From a bacterium (GTDB taxonomy: Bacteria > Chloroflexota > Dormibacteria > UBA8260 > Bog-877), in NCBI GenBank assembly GCA_021802115.1, contig JAKABA010000225.1:1-6233 (forward strand): a stretch of 6,233 nucleotides of DNA, read 5' to 3'. Every line of letters starts with the position of its first letter. Position 1 is the stretch's first letter. The position numbers and the translations under genes were made by a program. The notes under the pieces were generated by a model that saw nothing but the letters and a program-made list of their open reading frames with translations, ran no database searches and had not been told where the DNA came from. Of this stretch, positions 1 through 5,895 are shown piece by piece.

Positions 1-749
1 CCGGTCGGAGCACCCTCGCCGCCAACCTCGCCTACGCCTTCAGCCGCCGCCAGGATTCGCGGCGGGTGCTCCTGGTTGACGCCGACCCTGAAGACCCGGA
101 CCTCGACCTCCGCCTGGGGGCCCGCCGCTCGGGGCGCGACCTGTTCCCCCTGGCCCGGCTGGACCAGCTGGTCTTGCGGCTCGCGGACCTGCGTGAGCGC
201 GGGTCGAGCCTGGACGGCTGCCTCTTCACCGCTCCCGACCTGGGTTTTCACTGCCTGCTCGCCCCCGCCGACGACCAGCGGTCCGCCACCGTCGGTCGCG
301 AGCACCTGGACTACCTGTTCGAGCACATCCTCCGGCCACAGTTCCAGGTCATCGTGGTGGATGGTGGCGGATGCCTCAGCGGCAACGCTGTATCGCTCAG
401 ATTCTGGCTGGAGAAGGCCTCGTTCGCGCTCATCCCGACCGCTCTGGGGGAAAGCCACCAGCGCAACTGCGTCCGCACCGTCAGCTACCTCGAACACAAC
501 TCCTCCCTGGACCGGGGGGACTGCTTGGCGGTCGCGGCTCTGGACTCCGATCTCCGAGAGCTGCGGCGCCAGCTCTCCCAAGAGGGGATCGAGGTGGTGG
601 CGGTTCCCTGGAACCCCAAGGCGGCTCGCCTTGCCGACGCCCGTCAGGTGCCCTCCGCCCATGTCGACCAGGGGATGCGGTCGGCCAGCTTGGCGCTGGC
701 CGACCAGCTGTCGCGGATCGCCACGGGGGGCGCGGCCCGTGGCCTCTAG
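1..749 (+). CDS. MinD/ParA-like P-loop ATPase (TadZ/CpaE-like), 5'-truncated
   Basis: The reading frame is open from base 3 and stops at TAG 747-749, giving 248 visible residues. The first visible residues, G-R-S-T-L-A-A-N-L-A, match the end of the deviant Walker A loop (KGGxGK[ST]TLAxNLA) of the MinD/ParA/CpaE family, except that Arg stands where the catalytic Lys is expected. The family's Walker A' follows as VLLVDAD (residues 22-28), then a hydrophobic strand ending in Asp (FQVIVVDGGG, about 114-123) as Walker B. A strand at about 140-145 (FALIPT) sits where these proteins have a conserved hydrophobic strand. ParA, MinD and TadZ/CpaE proteins position DNA, division sites or secretion and pilus machines, usually at the inner membrane face. 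Variant P-loops are known in the TadZ/CpaE branch, which is why I favour it, but no tad gene is visible. The N-terminus, including any receiver-like domain, lies upstream of the window. The family is fairly sure; the subfamily is a guess. Confidence 0.8.
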   Translation, partial: GRSTLAANLAYAFSRRQDSRRVLLVDADPEDPDLDLRLGARRSGRDLFPLARLDQLVLRLADLRERGSSLDGCLFTAPDLGFHCLLAPADDQRSATVGREHLDYLFEHILRPQFQVIVVDGGGCLSGNAVSLRFWLEKASFALIPTALGESHQRNCVRTVSYLEHNSSLDRGDCLAVAALDSDLRELRRQLSQEGIEVVAVPWNPKAARLADARQVPSAHVDQGMRSASLALADQLSRIATGGAARGL

Positions 750-1179
750 GGGCCGGTTCAACCTCGGCTGGGGTGGCGCCGGGCAAATTCGGCGGGATGG
801 TGAGGCCGAGACCAGCCGACACCTGCGACAGCTGGTGGACGGGATCGAGACCGCGGTCGCCCAGGGTGACGACCTGGCTCTGGCGCAGTTCCTGGCGCCA
901 CCCCTGCTGGGACGGATGCTGGCAGCTTCAGCAGCAATCCGCGCCGCTGGTGGTGCGCTGGCACCAGCGCGGTCCGGGTTGTCCTGGAGGGTCAGCCATC
1001 GCCAGCCCCCCGGCCCTGGCCGGTTCTGGCTGCGGCTTCGGTTCGAAGACCTGACGATCTGCCACTACCCGGAGGGGGTTATGAGGGCACCCGGGAGTGC
1101 CCATGAGCTGGAGGTCGACCTGGAGACCACGGTGACCCCGTGGCGACTCCATCGGTTGGTGGAGGTGACGCCAAGCTGA
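739..1179 (+). CDS. Small protein of unknown function, possible NTF2/Tim44-like fold
   Basis: I do not recognise a named family for this 146-residue protein. The chosen start, GTG 739, overlaps the upstream ATPase gene by 11 bp (its stop is TAG 747-749). A G-run at 725-730 lies 8 bp upstream and may serve as a weak ribosome binding site. The frame is also open far upstream, but that part lies inside the ATPase gene and is a shadow. The protein is soluble, with no membrane segment or signal peptide. It has a predicted helical N-half (about 27-72, with A-Q-G-D-D and F-L-A-P-P-L-L) and a strand-rich C-half (about 96-144, ending W-R-L-H-R-L-V-E-V). That order, helices with a 'gD..l..fl.p.ll' pattern followed by strands ending in a Trp, resembles NTF2/Tim44-like domains, but only weakly. 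The overlap implies co-translation with the ATPase, so it may be a partner of it. This is inference from position only. Confidence 0.65.
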   Translation: MASRGRFNLGWGGAGQIRRDGEAETSRHLRQLVDGIETAVAQGDDLALAQFLAPPLLGRMLAASAAIRAAGGALAPARSGLSWRVSHRQPPGPGRFWLRLRFEDLTICHYPEGVMRAPGSAHELEVDLETTVTPWRLHRLVEVTPS

Positions 1180-1225
1180 GCTGATGGCGGCGCGGACGCG
1201 CCACAGTCGCCCCGGTTTCCCGCGC

Positions 1226-1245
1226 CCGGCCCCAACCCAGGCCGG
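1226..1245. terminator. Candidate bidirectional terminator hairpin between convergent genes
   Basis: A perfect 6-bp all-G/C inverted repeat (CCGGCC at 1226-1231, GGCCGG at 1240-1245) encloses an 8-base loop in the 85-bp gap between two convergent stop codons (1179 and 1265). No T-tract follows on either strand, so it is not a canonical intrinsic terminator. The same gap holds a short stem, GGCGC/GCGCC (1189-1193, 1198-1202), and two GAGCTC palindromes (1245-1250, 1261-1266) that could pair with each other. Position is the main argument for a termination role. Confidence 0.3.
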
Positions 1246-1264
1246 AGCTCGTGCCGTCAGGAGC

Positions 1265-2518
1265 TCAGATGTCCTCGAAGCACCAGGGAGCCGGCTCCCA
1301 GCCCATGATCGCATCGAGGCGTCGGGTAATCGCCTCCGAGGTGGTGGTGGCCCTGCCTGCCGCCACCAGCTGGGAGAGGCAAGGCATGCCGAGACACAGT
1401 GAGCCCAGCCCCGCCCACTCCAGGCGGACATCCGCGGGCTCGTCGGTGGGTCGACAGCGGCCCACTCCACCCTCGACCTCGAGCCGGAACCGCGCCCGTT
1501 CCTGATCGGGAGAGCCACCGAGCTCCAGGGTCACGGCTCCATCCTGCCGATATCGGCGCATCCTAAGCAGCCCGGGCACGTCCACGACCCGCGCCCACAG
1601 GGTGGTCATCAGGGTTCCGACCACTGCCTGAGGGTCGGCCAGCAGCCACCAGATGGGGTCGTCCACCGGCCTGGCGCCCCGTCCGGTGGCCTGAATCCGC
1701 CGCACCAAGTCCACCTCGGTGCAGTACCGCCAGAGTTCCGCGGTGGCCGTCGGATCCGCCGCCACCATCTCGACCACCACCAGGGTGTTCTCCGGGCCCC
1801 TGGGGGTCCATTCCGACTTGATTCGGTAGACGAGATAGCCATCAGGGCCGGAGTCCGTCTCATGCACCACCGCGAAGAGGTGGGCCTCCCCGGGGGGCAG
1901 GTGGGGATCCTCCTCCGAGAGGGCGTAGCGCCAGCCAACCGCATCCCGCGCGACCATGGCCGGCCTCTGGCTCACGACTCGGGCGTGCACCGGAGGAAAG
2001 ATCTGCCGCGCCTCCTCCAGGGAAACCAGTCGCAGGCGGCCGGTACTGGGGTGGGGGAGCAGGGCCGCCTTGGGGTGCTGCAGCTCGATGCCCACGGACC
2101 GCGCCGCTGGGCCGAACCCAAACCTGGAGTAGATTCCCCCCTCGCTCGCCCAGAGGACCGCGAGCGGCAGTTGTCGCGAGCGCGCCTCTTCCAGCAGGCG
2201 CGTCATCATCCCCCGCATGATGCCGCGCCGGCGGTGCGTGGGTAAGACGCCGACCGCGGTCACTCCGGCTGCGGGCACGGCCCCGCCCGGTACCGACACC
2301 GTGATCGGCATCATCATCGAGCTGCCCACCAGGCCCCCGGCATCGAAGGCCGCCATGGTTGCCGAGCCCTCGAAATGACTATCGAACCAGCCCTCATGCC
2401 AGCTGTCGAGGGCTTCGCCAAAGGCGGTAGAGTTGACTGTGGCAAACTGCCGCAGCTCCTCTCTGCCGATGGGCCGGAACTCCAGAGTCACGGATAAGAG
2501 GATATGCAGTCCGGTCAC
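1265..2518 (-). CDS. Eis-family GNAT N-acetyltransferase with SCP2-like C-terminal domain
   Basis: This resembles mycobacterial Eis, which acetylates amines of aminoglycosides, peptides or proteins using acetyl-CoA. From GTG 2518 the protein has 417 residues; Eis has about 402. The acetyl-CoA pocket motif V-x-V-x-P-x-H-R-R-R-G is at about residues 87-99. S-E-G-G-I-Y-S-R-F-G-F-G follows at about 124-135, and its Tyr (about 130) matches Eis Tyr126, the proposed general acid. A second, central GNAT-like half comes next. The last 110 or so residues match the Eis SCP2-like domain (R-C-x-P-T-D, L-G-S-L-x-L-G, R-R-L-D-A). Eis uses its C-terminal carboxylate in catalysis; this protein ends F-E-D-I, about one residue longer than Eis (F-E-F). 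GTG 2518 overlaps the MFS stop as GTGA, so translation is probably coupled. GTG 2491 (408 residues, beginning V-T-L-E-F-R-P) fits family N-termini at least as well, and neither start has a clear ribosome binding site. The frame stays open to 2869, but that part lies inside the MFS gene. The acetyl acceptor is unknown. Confidence 0.9.
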   Translation of the reverse strand: MTGLHILLSVTLEFRPIGREELRQFATVNSTAFGEALDSWHEGWFDSHFEGSATMAAFDAGGLVGSSMMMPITVSVPGGAVPAAGVTAVGVLPTHRRRGIMRGMMTRLLEEARSRQLPLAVLWASEGGIYSRFGFGPAARSVGIELQHPKAALLPHPSTGRLRLVSLEEARQIFPPVHARVVSQRPAMVARDAVGWRYALSEEDPHLPPGEAHLFAVVHETDSGPDGYLVYRIKSEWTPRGPENTLVVVEMVAADPTATAELWRYCTEVDLVRRIQATGRGARPVDDPIWWLLADPQAVVGTLMTTLWARVVDVPGLLRMRRYRQDGAVTLELGGSPDQERARFRLEVEGGVGRCRPTDEPADVRLEWAGLGSLCLGMPCLSQLVAAGRATTTSEAITRRLDAIMGWEPAPWCFEDI

Positions 2519-3840
2519 GCGAGCGAGCGCATGGCGGAGCGCGTTGCGGTCCAGAACAGGACCAGTCCCACCGCCACGGCTCCCCCCGCGATCGCCGAGA
2601 ACAGGGGAACGATCCTGCTCAGCCCCGCGTACAGGAGGGTTCCCAGCGGGCCGCCGCCGGCGTAGGCGAGGCTGTAGAGCGACATGACCCGAGCGCGCAT
2701 CTCCGCCGGCGCGGCCGCCTGGAGACTGGTCAGCATCGCGGTGTTGGCAGCCATGAAGCCGAGGCTGATCCCCGCCAGACAGGGGATTGCCAGCGCCAGG
2801 GTGGGGGCTCTGGTGAGCCCGAAGAGGGCGCTCGCGTACAGAGGAGCTGCGGCCAGCAGCAGCCACCACCGGCGAAGCCGGCGGCTGAACAGGCTCAGCA
2901 CAACTCCGCCGCCCAGCGCTCCGATTCCGCCGACGCTGTACATGAGTCCCAGCACCTGGCCGCCTCCGTGCAGTTGATCGCGGGCGAACACAGGCAGGTA
3001 CGGCATGTAGCCGATTCCCAAGGCGCCCAGGGTCAAGCTGCCCAGAAGGACGGACCTAACCAAGGGATCCGATCGACTCCATCTCAGGCCCTCGAGCACT
3101 CGGCCCAGCGCGCCCATCTCGGAGGAGTTGGCCCGGGCACTCGGCCAGTGGCCGTGACTGAGGACCGCCAGCAGGGGGACGACGCTCGCGGCCATGGCCA
3201 GAAAGCAGCTGGCCGCGCCCAGGGTGCCCAGCAGCAGCCCGGCCACCGCCGGGCCCACGATCCTGGCGGCGCTGCCCACGCTGCTGGTCAGGGTGGCCGC
3301 GCCCACCAGCTGGTTGCGAGGGACCAGGTCGGCAATCAGGGCTTGGCGGCTCGGCGCGTTGAACGAGTCGGCGGCCCCGAAGCAGACGGCGGCTCCGACC
3401 AGCACCGGCAGCGATGCTCGACCGAGGCCGGCCGCAAGCGCCAACCCCAGCGAGGTCAGGCCCAAGGCCGACGTGGCGACCACCAGGACCAGCCGGCGCG
3501 GCCAGCGATCGCCTACTGCTCCGGCGGGAACCGAGAGCAAAACTGCGGGAATCCCATCGGCCGCCCCCACCAGGCCCACCGCCGCCACCGAGCCCGTCAC
3601 CTGCAGGGTCAGATAGCCCAAGGCGACCAGCTGCATCCAGGTTCCCAAGGAAAGTGGCCCCAAACCCAGAAGGTAGCGTCGGAACAAGGGCAGGCTCAGC
3701 GCCTCTGGCAGGTGTCTGAGGGCGGCGCCCTCCCGGGGGCTGGGAGGTTGGGGCGCGGCGGGCGCCTCGGTCAGGAGCCGGGGCTCAGAACCCGCCAGCT
3801 CGCGGCTGGTTTCTCGGGGTCTCCCCGGGTCCTCTGGCAT
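2515..3840 (-). CDS. MFS exporter, EntS-like (MFS_3 type)
   Basis: A 441-residue major facilitator superfamily transporter, expected in the cytoplasmic membrane as a proton-driven exporter. The first 45 or so residues are a polar, Pro/Glu-rich cytoplasmic tail. About 10-12 hydrophobic segments follow, beginning near residue 55. The loop between segments 2 and 3 carries a motif-A-like G-A-V-G-D-R-W-P-R-R (107-116). The stretch at about 161-204 (N-A-P-S-R-Q-A-L-I-A-D-L-V-P-R near its start, G-P-A-V-A-G-L-L-L-G at its end) is characteristic of the EntS/MFS_3 branch that includes siderophore and drug exporters. The ATG at 3840-3838 is preceded by AGGAGG with a 5-base spacer. The gene is divergent from the GNAT gene at 3884 and coupled by GTGA to the Eis-like acetyltransferase downstream, which suggests a joint export/modification role. 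The substrate cannot be read from the sequence. A long open frame on the opposite strand (2968-4038) is a composition shadow. Confidence 0.92.
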   Translation of the reverse strand: MPEDPGRPRETSRELAGSEPRLLTEAPAAPQPPSPREGAALRHLPEALSLPLFRRYLLGLGPLSLGTWMQLVALGYLTLQVTGSVAAVGLVGAADGIPAVLLSVPAGAVGDRWPRRLVLVVATSALGLTSLGLALAAGLGRASLPVLVGAAVCFGAADSFNAPSRQALIADLVPRNQLVGAATLTSSVGSAARIVGPAVAGLLLGTLGAASCFLAMAASVVPLLAVLSHGHWPSARANSSEMGALGRVLEGLRWSRSDPLVRSVLLGSLTLGALGIGYMPYLPVFARDQLHGGGQVLGLMYSVGGIGALGGGVVLSLFSRRLRRWWLLLAAAPLYASALFGLTRAPTLALAIPCLAGISLGFMAANTAMLTSLQAAAPAEMRARVMSLYSLAYAGGGPLGTLLYAGLSRIVPLFSAIAGGAVAVGLVLFWTATRSAMRSLA

Positions 3841-3845
3841 ACTCG

Positions 3846-3851
3846 CCTCCT
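3846..3851 (-). promoter_or_regulatory. Shine-Dalgarno site of the MFS exporter gene
   Basis: On the minus strand this reads AGGAGG, a perfect match to the anti-Shine-Dalgarno core, with 5 bases before the ATG at 3840. It fixes the start of the MFS gene and supports keeping the polar N-terminal tail. Confidence 0.85.
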
Positions 3852-3871
3852 AACTTCTGCCGAACTCCACC

Positions 3872-3879
3872 AGGAGAGG
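3872..3879 (+). promoter_or_regulatory. Shine-Dalgarno site of the GNAT gene
   Basis: AGGAGAGG lies 4 bases upstream of ATG 3884, with its GGAG core 7 bases away. This is good spacing and fixes the start of the GNAT acetyltransferase. Confidence 0.8.
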
Positions 3880-3883
3880 TCCG

Positions 3884-4453
3884 ATGTCACCCGATCTGTT
3901 CCGAGGCTCCCGGGTCAGGCTCTGTGCGCCGCGAGCGGAGGATGCGGAGACCTTGTCGCGATGGAGCGAGGATGCCCAGTACCGCCGCCTCGCCGACACC
4001 GACGCGCCTCGCCCGCTGGCTCCCGACCACTTCCGTGATCGTGACGAGGCGCATGGTGAGGATCCCAACAACTTTGAGTTTCGCATCCGCGCCCTCGATG
4101 ACGACCGCCTGCTCGGATTCGTGGCCGTGGTTGGCATCGAGTGGCCCAACCGGCACGGCTGGGTCGCCATCGGTCTGGGCGACCCGGCGGAGCGCGGCCG
4201 CGGCTTCGGCACCGAGGCCATGGGACTGGTGCTGCGGTACGCCTTCCACGAGCTGGGCCTGCACCGCGTGAGTCTGGACGTGATCGCCGACAACCAGCCC
4301 GCCATCGCCCTCTATCGCAGCCTGGGGTTCATCGAGGAGGGACGACTCCGCGAACGGGTCCTGCGCGACGGGCAGCGCACGGACCTGCTCTACATGGGAC
4401 TTCTGGCCAGGGACTGGGAGCTGAGCCGCCAGGCCGCGGCTGGGGAAACGTGA
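3884..4453 (+). CDS. RimJ/RimL-type GNAT N-acetyltransferase
   Basis: A 189-residue soluble acetyltransferase of the Acetyltransf_3 group, which also holds RimJ, RimL and SpeG. These enzymes move an acetyl group from acetyl-CoA to protein N-termini, polyamines or small molecules. The N-terminus has the usual 'R-V-R-L-x-A-P-R-A-E-D' strand-helix opening (10-20). Motif A for CoA pyrophosphate binding is E-R-G-R-G-F-G-T-E-A (103-112). Motif B is N-Q-P-A-I-A-L-Y-R-S-L-G-F (137-149), including the conserved Asn and Tyr, followed by the typical G-R-L-R-E and 'Y-M-G-L-L' strand (153-174). The length matches the family and nothing looks truncated. Start ATG 3884 has a good ribosome binding site. The stop is embedded in GTGA, shared with the start of the RDD gene, so the two are probably co-translated. 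The substrate is unknown; no ribosomal protein gene is nearby to suggest a true RimJ/RimL role. Confidence 0.93.
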   Translation: MSPDLFRGSRVRLCAPRAEDAETLSRWSEDAQYRRLADTDAPRPLAPDHFRDRDEAHGEDPNNFEFRIRALDDDRLLGFVAVVGIEWPNRHGWVAIGLGDPAERGRGFGTEAMGLVLRYAFHELGLHRVSLDVIADNQPAIALYRSLGFIEEGRLRERVLRDGQRTDLLYMGLLARDWELSRQAAAGET

Positions 4454-5142
4454 GGGTGGCCGCCCAGTCCCCGCAGCCGCCTCCTCCCATGCAGTTCGGC
4501 TTCCAGTTCGGACGGCGGTCGACGGCGTCGATGAGGGCGTCGGACCAGGATCGGGAGCTCGCCGCGGAGCAGCTGGCCGAACACCACGCTGCGGGTCGCC
4601 TGACCGTGGACGAGTTGCGCGAGCGGACCGACTCGGTGTACGAGGCCGTGACCATGGGCGAGCTCCGGGCGGTGCTGGCCGATCTACCCGCCCGAACCAG
4701 TGGCCCCGAGAATCCCTGGGATGTCTTGCTTTCAGGGCGGCGCCGCAGCCCCCTGCCCGGGTACACCTACGCAGGCTTCTGGCCCCGGGCCGGCGGGCTC
4801 TGGGTGGATTGCCTCATCGCCGGGGCGCTGGTCGCCGGTCTGGGGCCCGCCGCCGGCGCGGCGCATCTGGCCCTCCTCACAGCTTTGGTCCCTCCGCTGT
4901 ACTTCACCGTCTTTTGGGGAACACTGGCGCGGACTCCGGGGATGTGGTTGGTGGGCGTCCGGGTCGTGCGGGCCGAGGATGGCGGCAGGTTGGGCTTCCG
5001 GCGCAGCTTCATCCGCGCCTGCGGATACCTATTGGACCTGGCGTCCTGCCTGGTCGGGTTCGGGTGGGCGGCTGTCGACCCCCGCCACCAGGCCTGGCAC
5101 GACAAGGTCGCGAACAGCCTGGTGGTGAGGCGGGAGCGCTGA
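4450..5142 (+). CDS. DUF1707-RDD domain membrane protein
   Basis: A predicted membrane protein of 230 residues. After a Pro-rich linker (about 5-27), residues 28-80 form a DUF1707 domain: M-R-A-S-D-x-D-R-E at its start, then G-R-L-T-V-D-E-L-R-E-R and M-G-E-L-R-A-V-L-A-D-L-P. This small helical domain is common in actinobacteria. Residues 107-228 form an RDD domain, with R-A-G-G-L-W-V-D (113-120) opening the first membrane helix and further hydrophobic segments at about 138-158 and 190-208. Between them lie T-P-G-M-W-L-V-G-V-R-V-V and F-R-R-S-F-I-R; the closing H-D-K-V-A-N-S-L-V-V is typical. The RDD role is uncertain; some members have been linked to ion transport. GTG 4450 overlaps the GNAT stop (GTGA); ATG 4489 and ATG 4531, the latter exactly at the DUF1707 start, are alternatives without a clear ribosome binding site. 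The last 38 codons overlap the opposite-strand S-component gene. Confidence 0.9.
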   Translation: MRVAAQSPQPPPPMQFGFQFGRRSTASMRASDQDRELAAEQLAEHHAAGRLTVDELRERTDSVYEAVTMGELRAVLADLPARTSGPENPWDVLLSGRRRSPLPGYTYAGFWPRAGGLWVDCLIAGALVAGLGPAAGAAHLALLTALVPPLYFTVFWGTLARTPGMWLVGVRVVRAEDGGRLGFRRSFIRACGYLLDLASCLVGFGWAAVDPRHQAWHDKVANSLVVRRER

Positions 5143-5895
5143 AGCCGCAGCGTCCGAGGGATCTGGCCAGTTGAGTCGCAGCCGCCGTCCCACTCTTTGC
5201 AGCCCGACCAGAATCGGCAGGCCGAACAGCGTCACCATGAGCGCGTTGCCGACCGCTCGAAATGAGTCGTATCCCAACGAGGTCAACAGGTAGTAACGGG
5301 CGAACCTCCCCACCGCTGTCAGCGGCGCCAGCTGGGGGGTCCATCCCAGCTGGCCGGAGCCCGCGTAGAAGGTCCAGTTCCAGATGTCCATCACCGCGCC
5401 AAAGCCGAAGCCGGTCGCCAACCCCACCACCGCCAGCAACGCGACATCCAGACGGCCGGGTGGCCGGTGCCGCCGCCAGCTCCCGGCCACTCCCGCCAGA
5501 GTTCCCACCCATCCCACCGCAAAGAGCTGGTACGGGACCCATGGCCCCAGCCCCCCGGTGACCAGGGCCGAGGTGAGCAGGGAGCCCGCGCCGACCAGAA
5601 ACCCGAAGCTCGGCCCCAGGGCGTAGCCGCCGCAGAGCACCAGCAGGAAGATGGGGCTGAAGCCCCCGATGCCGGTAACCAGGGCCGCGCGCAGAGCGGC
5701 GTCGGTCGCGCTCAAAGCGGCCAGCAGGGCGAACGAGCGAGCGTCCATCCGGCGCGTCCCGATCTCGAAGACCAGCAGCCCCAGGGCGGTGCCGAGCGCG
5801 ATCACCAGTGCCGGGGTGCTGGTGGGGAGCCCCAGCCCCGAGAACGGCCAGAGGAATAGCCCCATCCCGAGCAGGCTGATCAGGATCAGGATCAT
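5029..5895 (-). CDS. ECF transporter S component (substrate-binding membrane subunit)
   Basis: A 288-residue integral membrane protein matching the substrate-capture subunit of energy-coupling factor vitamin importers, in the form common in actinobacteria. There are about six hydrophobic segments from residue 1 to 235. Diagnostic stretches are G-G-F-S-P-I-F-L-L-V-L and L-G-P-S-F-G-F-L-V-G (77-102), S-A-L-V-T-G-G-L-G-P-W-V-P-Y-Q (109-123), and R-Y-Y-L-L-T-S-L-G-Y-D-S-F-R-A-V (200-215). The start ATG 5895-5893 overlaps the ATPase stop as ATGA, consistent with an operon in which the S component is made with its motor. The recognisable domain ends near residue 242. A polar, Pro/Ala-rich tail of about 46 residues follows, and residues 252-288 are encoded opposite the RDD gene, so the tail may be dispensable or a result of a lost earlier stop. 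The ligand cannot be told from sequence; a vitamin such as a cobalamin- or thiamine-like compound is plausible. Confidence 0.88.
   Translation of the reverse strand: MILILISLLGMGLFLWPFSGLGLPTSTPALVIALGTALGLLVFEIGTRRMDARSFALLAALSATDAALRAALVTGIGGFSPIFLLVLCGGYALGPSFGFLVGAGSLLTSALVTGGLGPWVPYQLFAVGWVGTLAGVAGSWRRHRPPGRLDVALLAVVGLATGFGFGAVMDIWNWTFYAGSGQLGWTPQLAPLTAVGRFARYYLLTSLGYDSFRAVGNALMVTLFGLPILVGLQRVGRRLRLNWPDPSDAAASALPPHHQAVRDLVVPGLVAGVDSRPPEPDQAGRQVQ

Larger units (their letters stand above)
3841..3883. promoter_or_regulatory. 43-bp divergent intergenic region
   Basis: Only 43 bp separate the start codons of the divergent MFS and GNAT genes, and both Shine-Dalgarno sites fall inside it. Core promoters for both directions must therefore extend into the opposite gene's coding sequence, or the transcripts must have very short leaders. 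I see no convincing -35/-10 pair. The best -10-like hexamer on the plus strand is CATACT (3838-3843), without a well-spaced -35. There is no clear operator palindrome. Confidence 0.5.

Noticed and set aside
76..738. Upstream open extension of the small-protein frame (to a 367-residue product)
   Set aside because: It runs out of frame through the ATPase gene, whose motifs are clear; the Arg/Ser/Thr/Pro-rich translation is typical of a GC-rich shadow frame.
928..1518. 196-residue minus-strand open frame spanning the convergent gap
   Set aside because: It overlaps the Eis-like gene in another frame and the small protein gene antisense; its composition is random-like, and it has no recognisable motif or ribosome binding site.
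2519..2869. N-terminal extension of the Eis-like frame into the MFS gene
   Set aside because: The extra 117 residues are Arg/Gly/Pro-rich and match nothing, while the same DNA encodes well-formed membrane helices of the MFS protein.
3838..3843. CATACT as a -10 promoter element for the GNAT gene
   Set aside because: It matches only four of six consensus positions and has no -35 hexamer at suitable spacing; too weak to annotate as a promoter.
2968..4038. 356-residue open frame on the plus strand
   Set aside because: It is antisense to the MFS gene, Gln/Arg/Gly-rich with no domain, and crosses the MFS start region and the beginning of the GNAT gene; it is explained by third-position GC bias.
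4141..4449. Open frame upstream of the RDD protein, inside the GNAT gene
   Set aside because: The GNAT motifs A and B lie in the other frame over this stretch, and the DUF1707 domain begins only after 4450.
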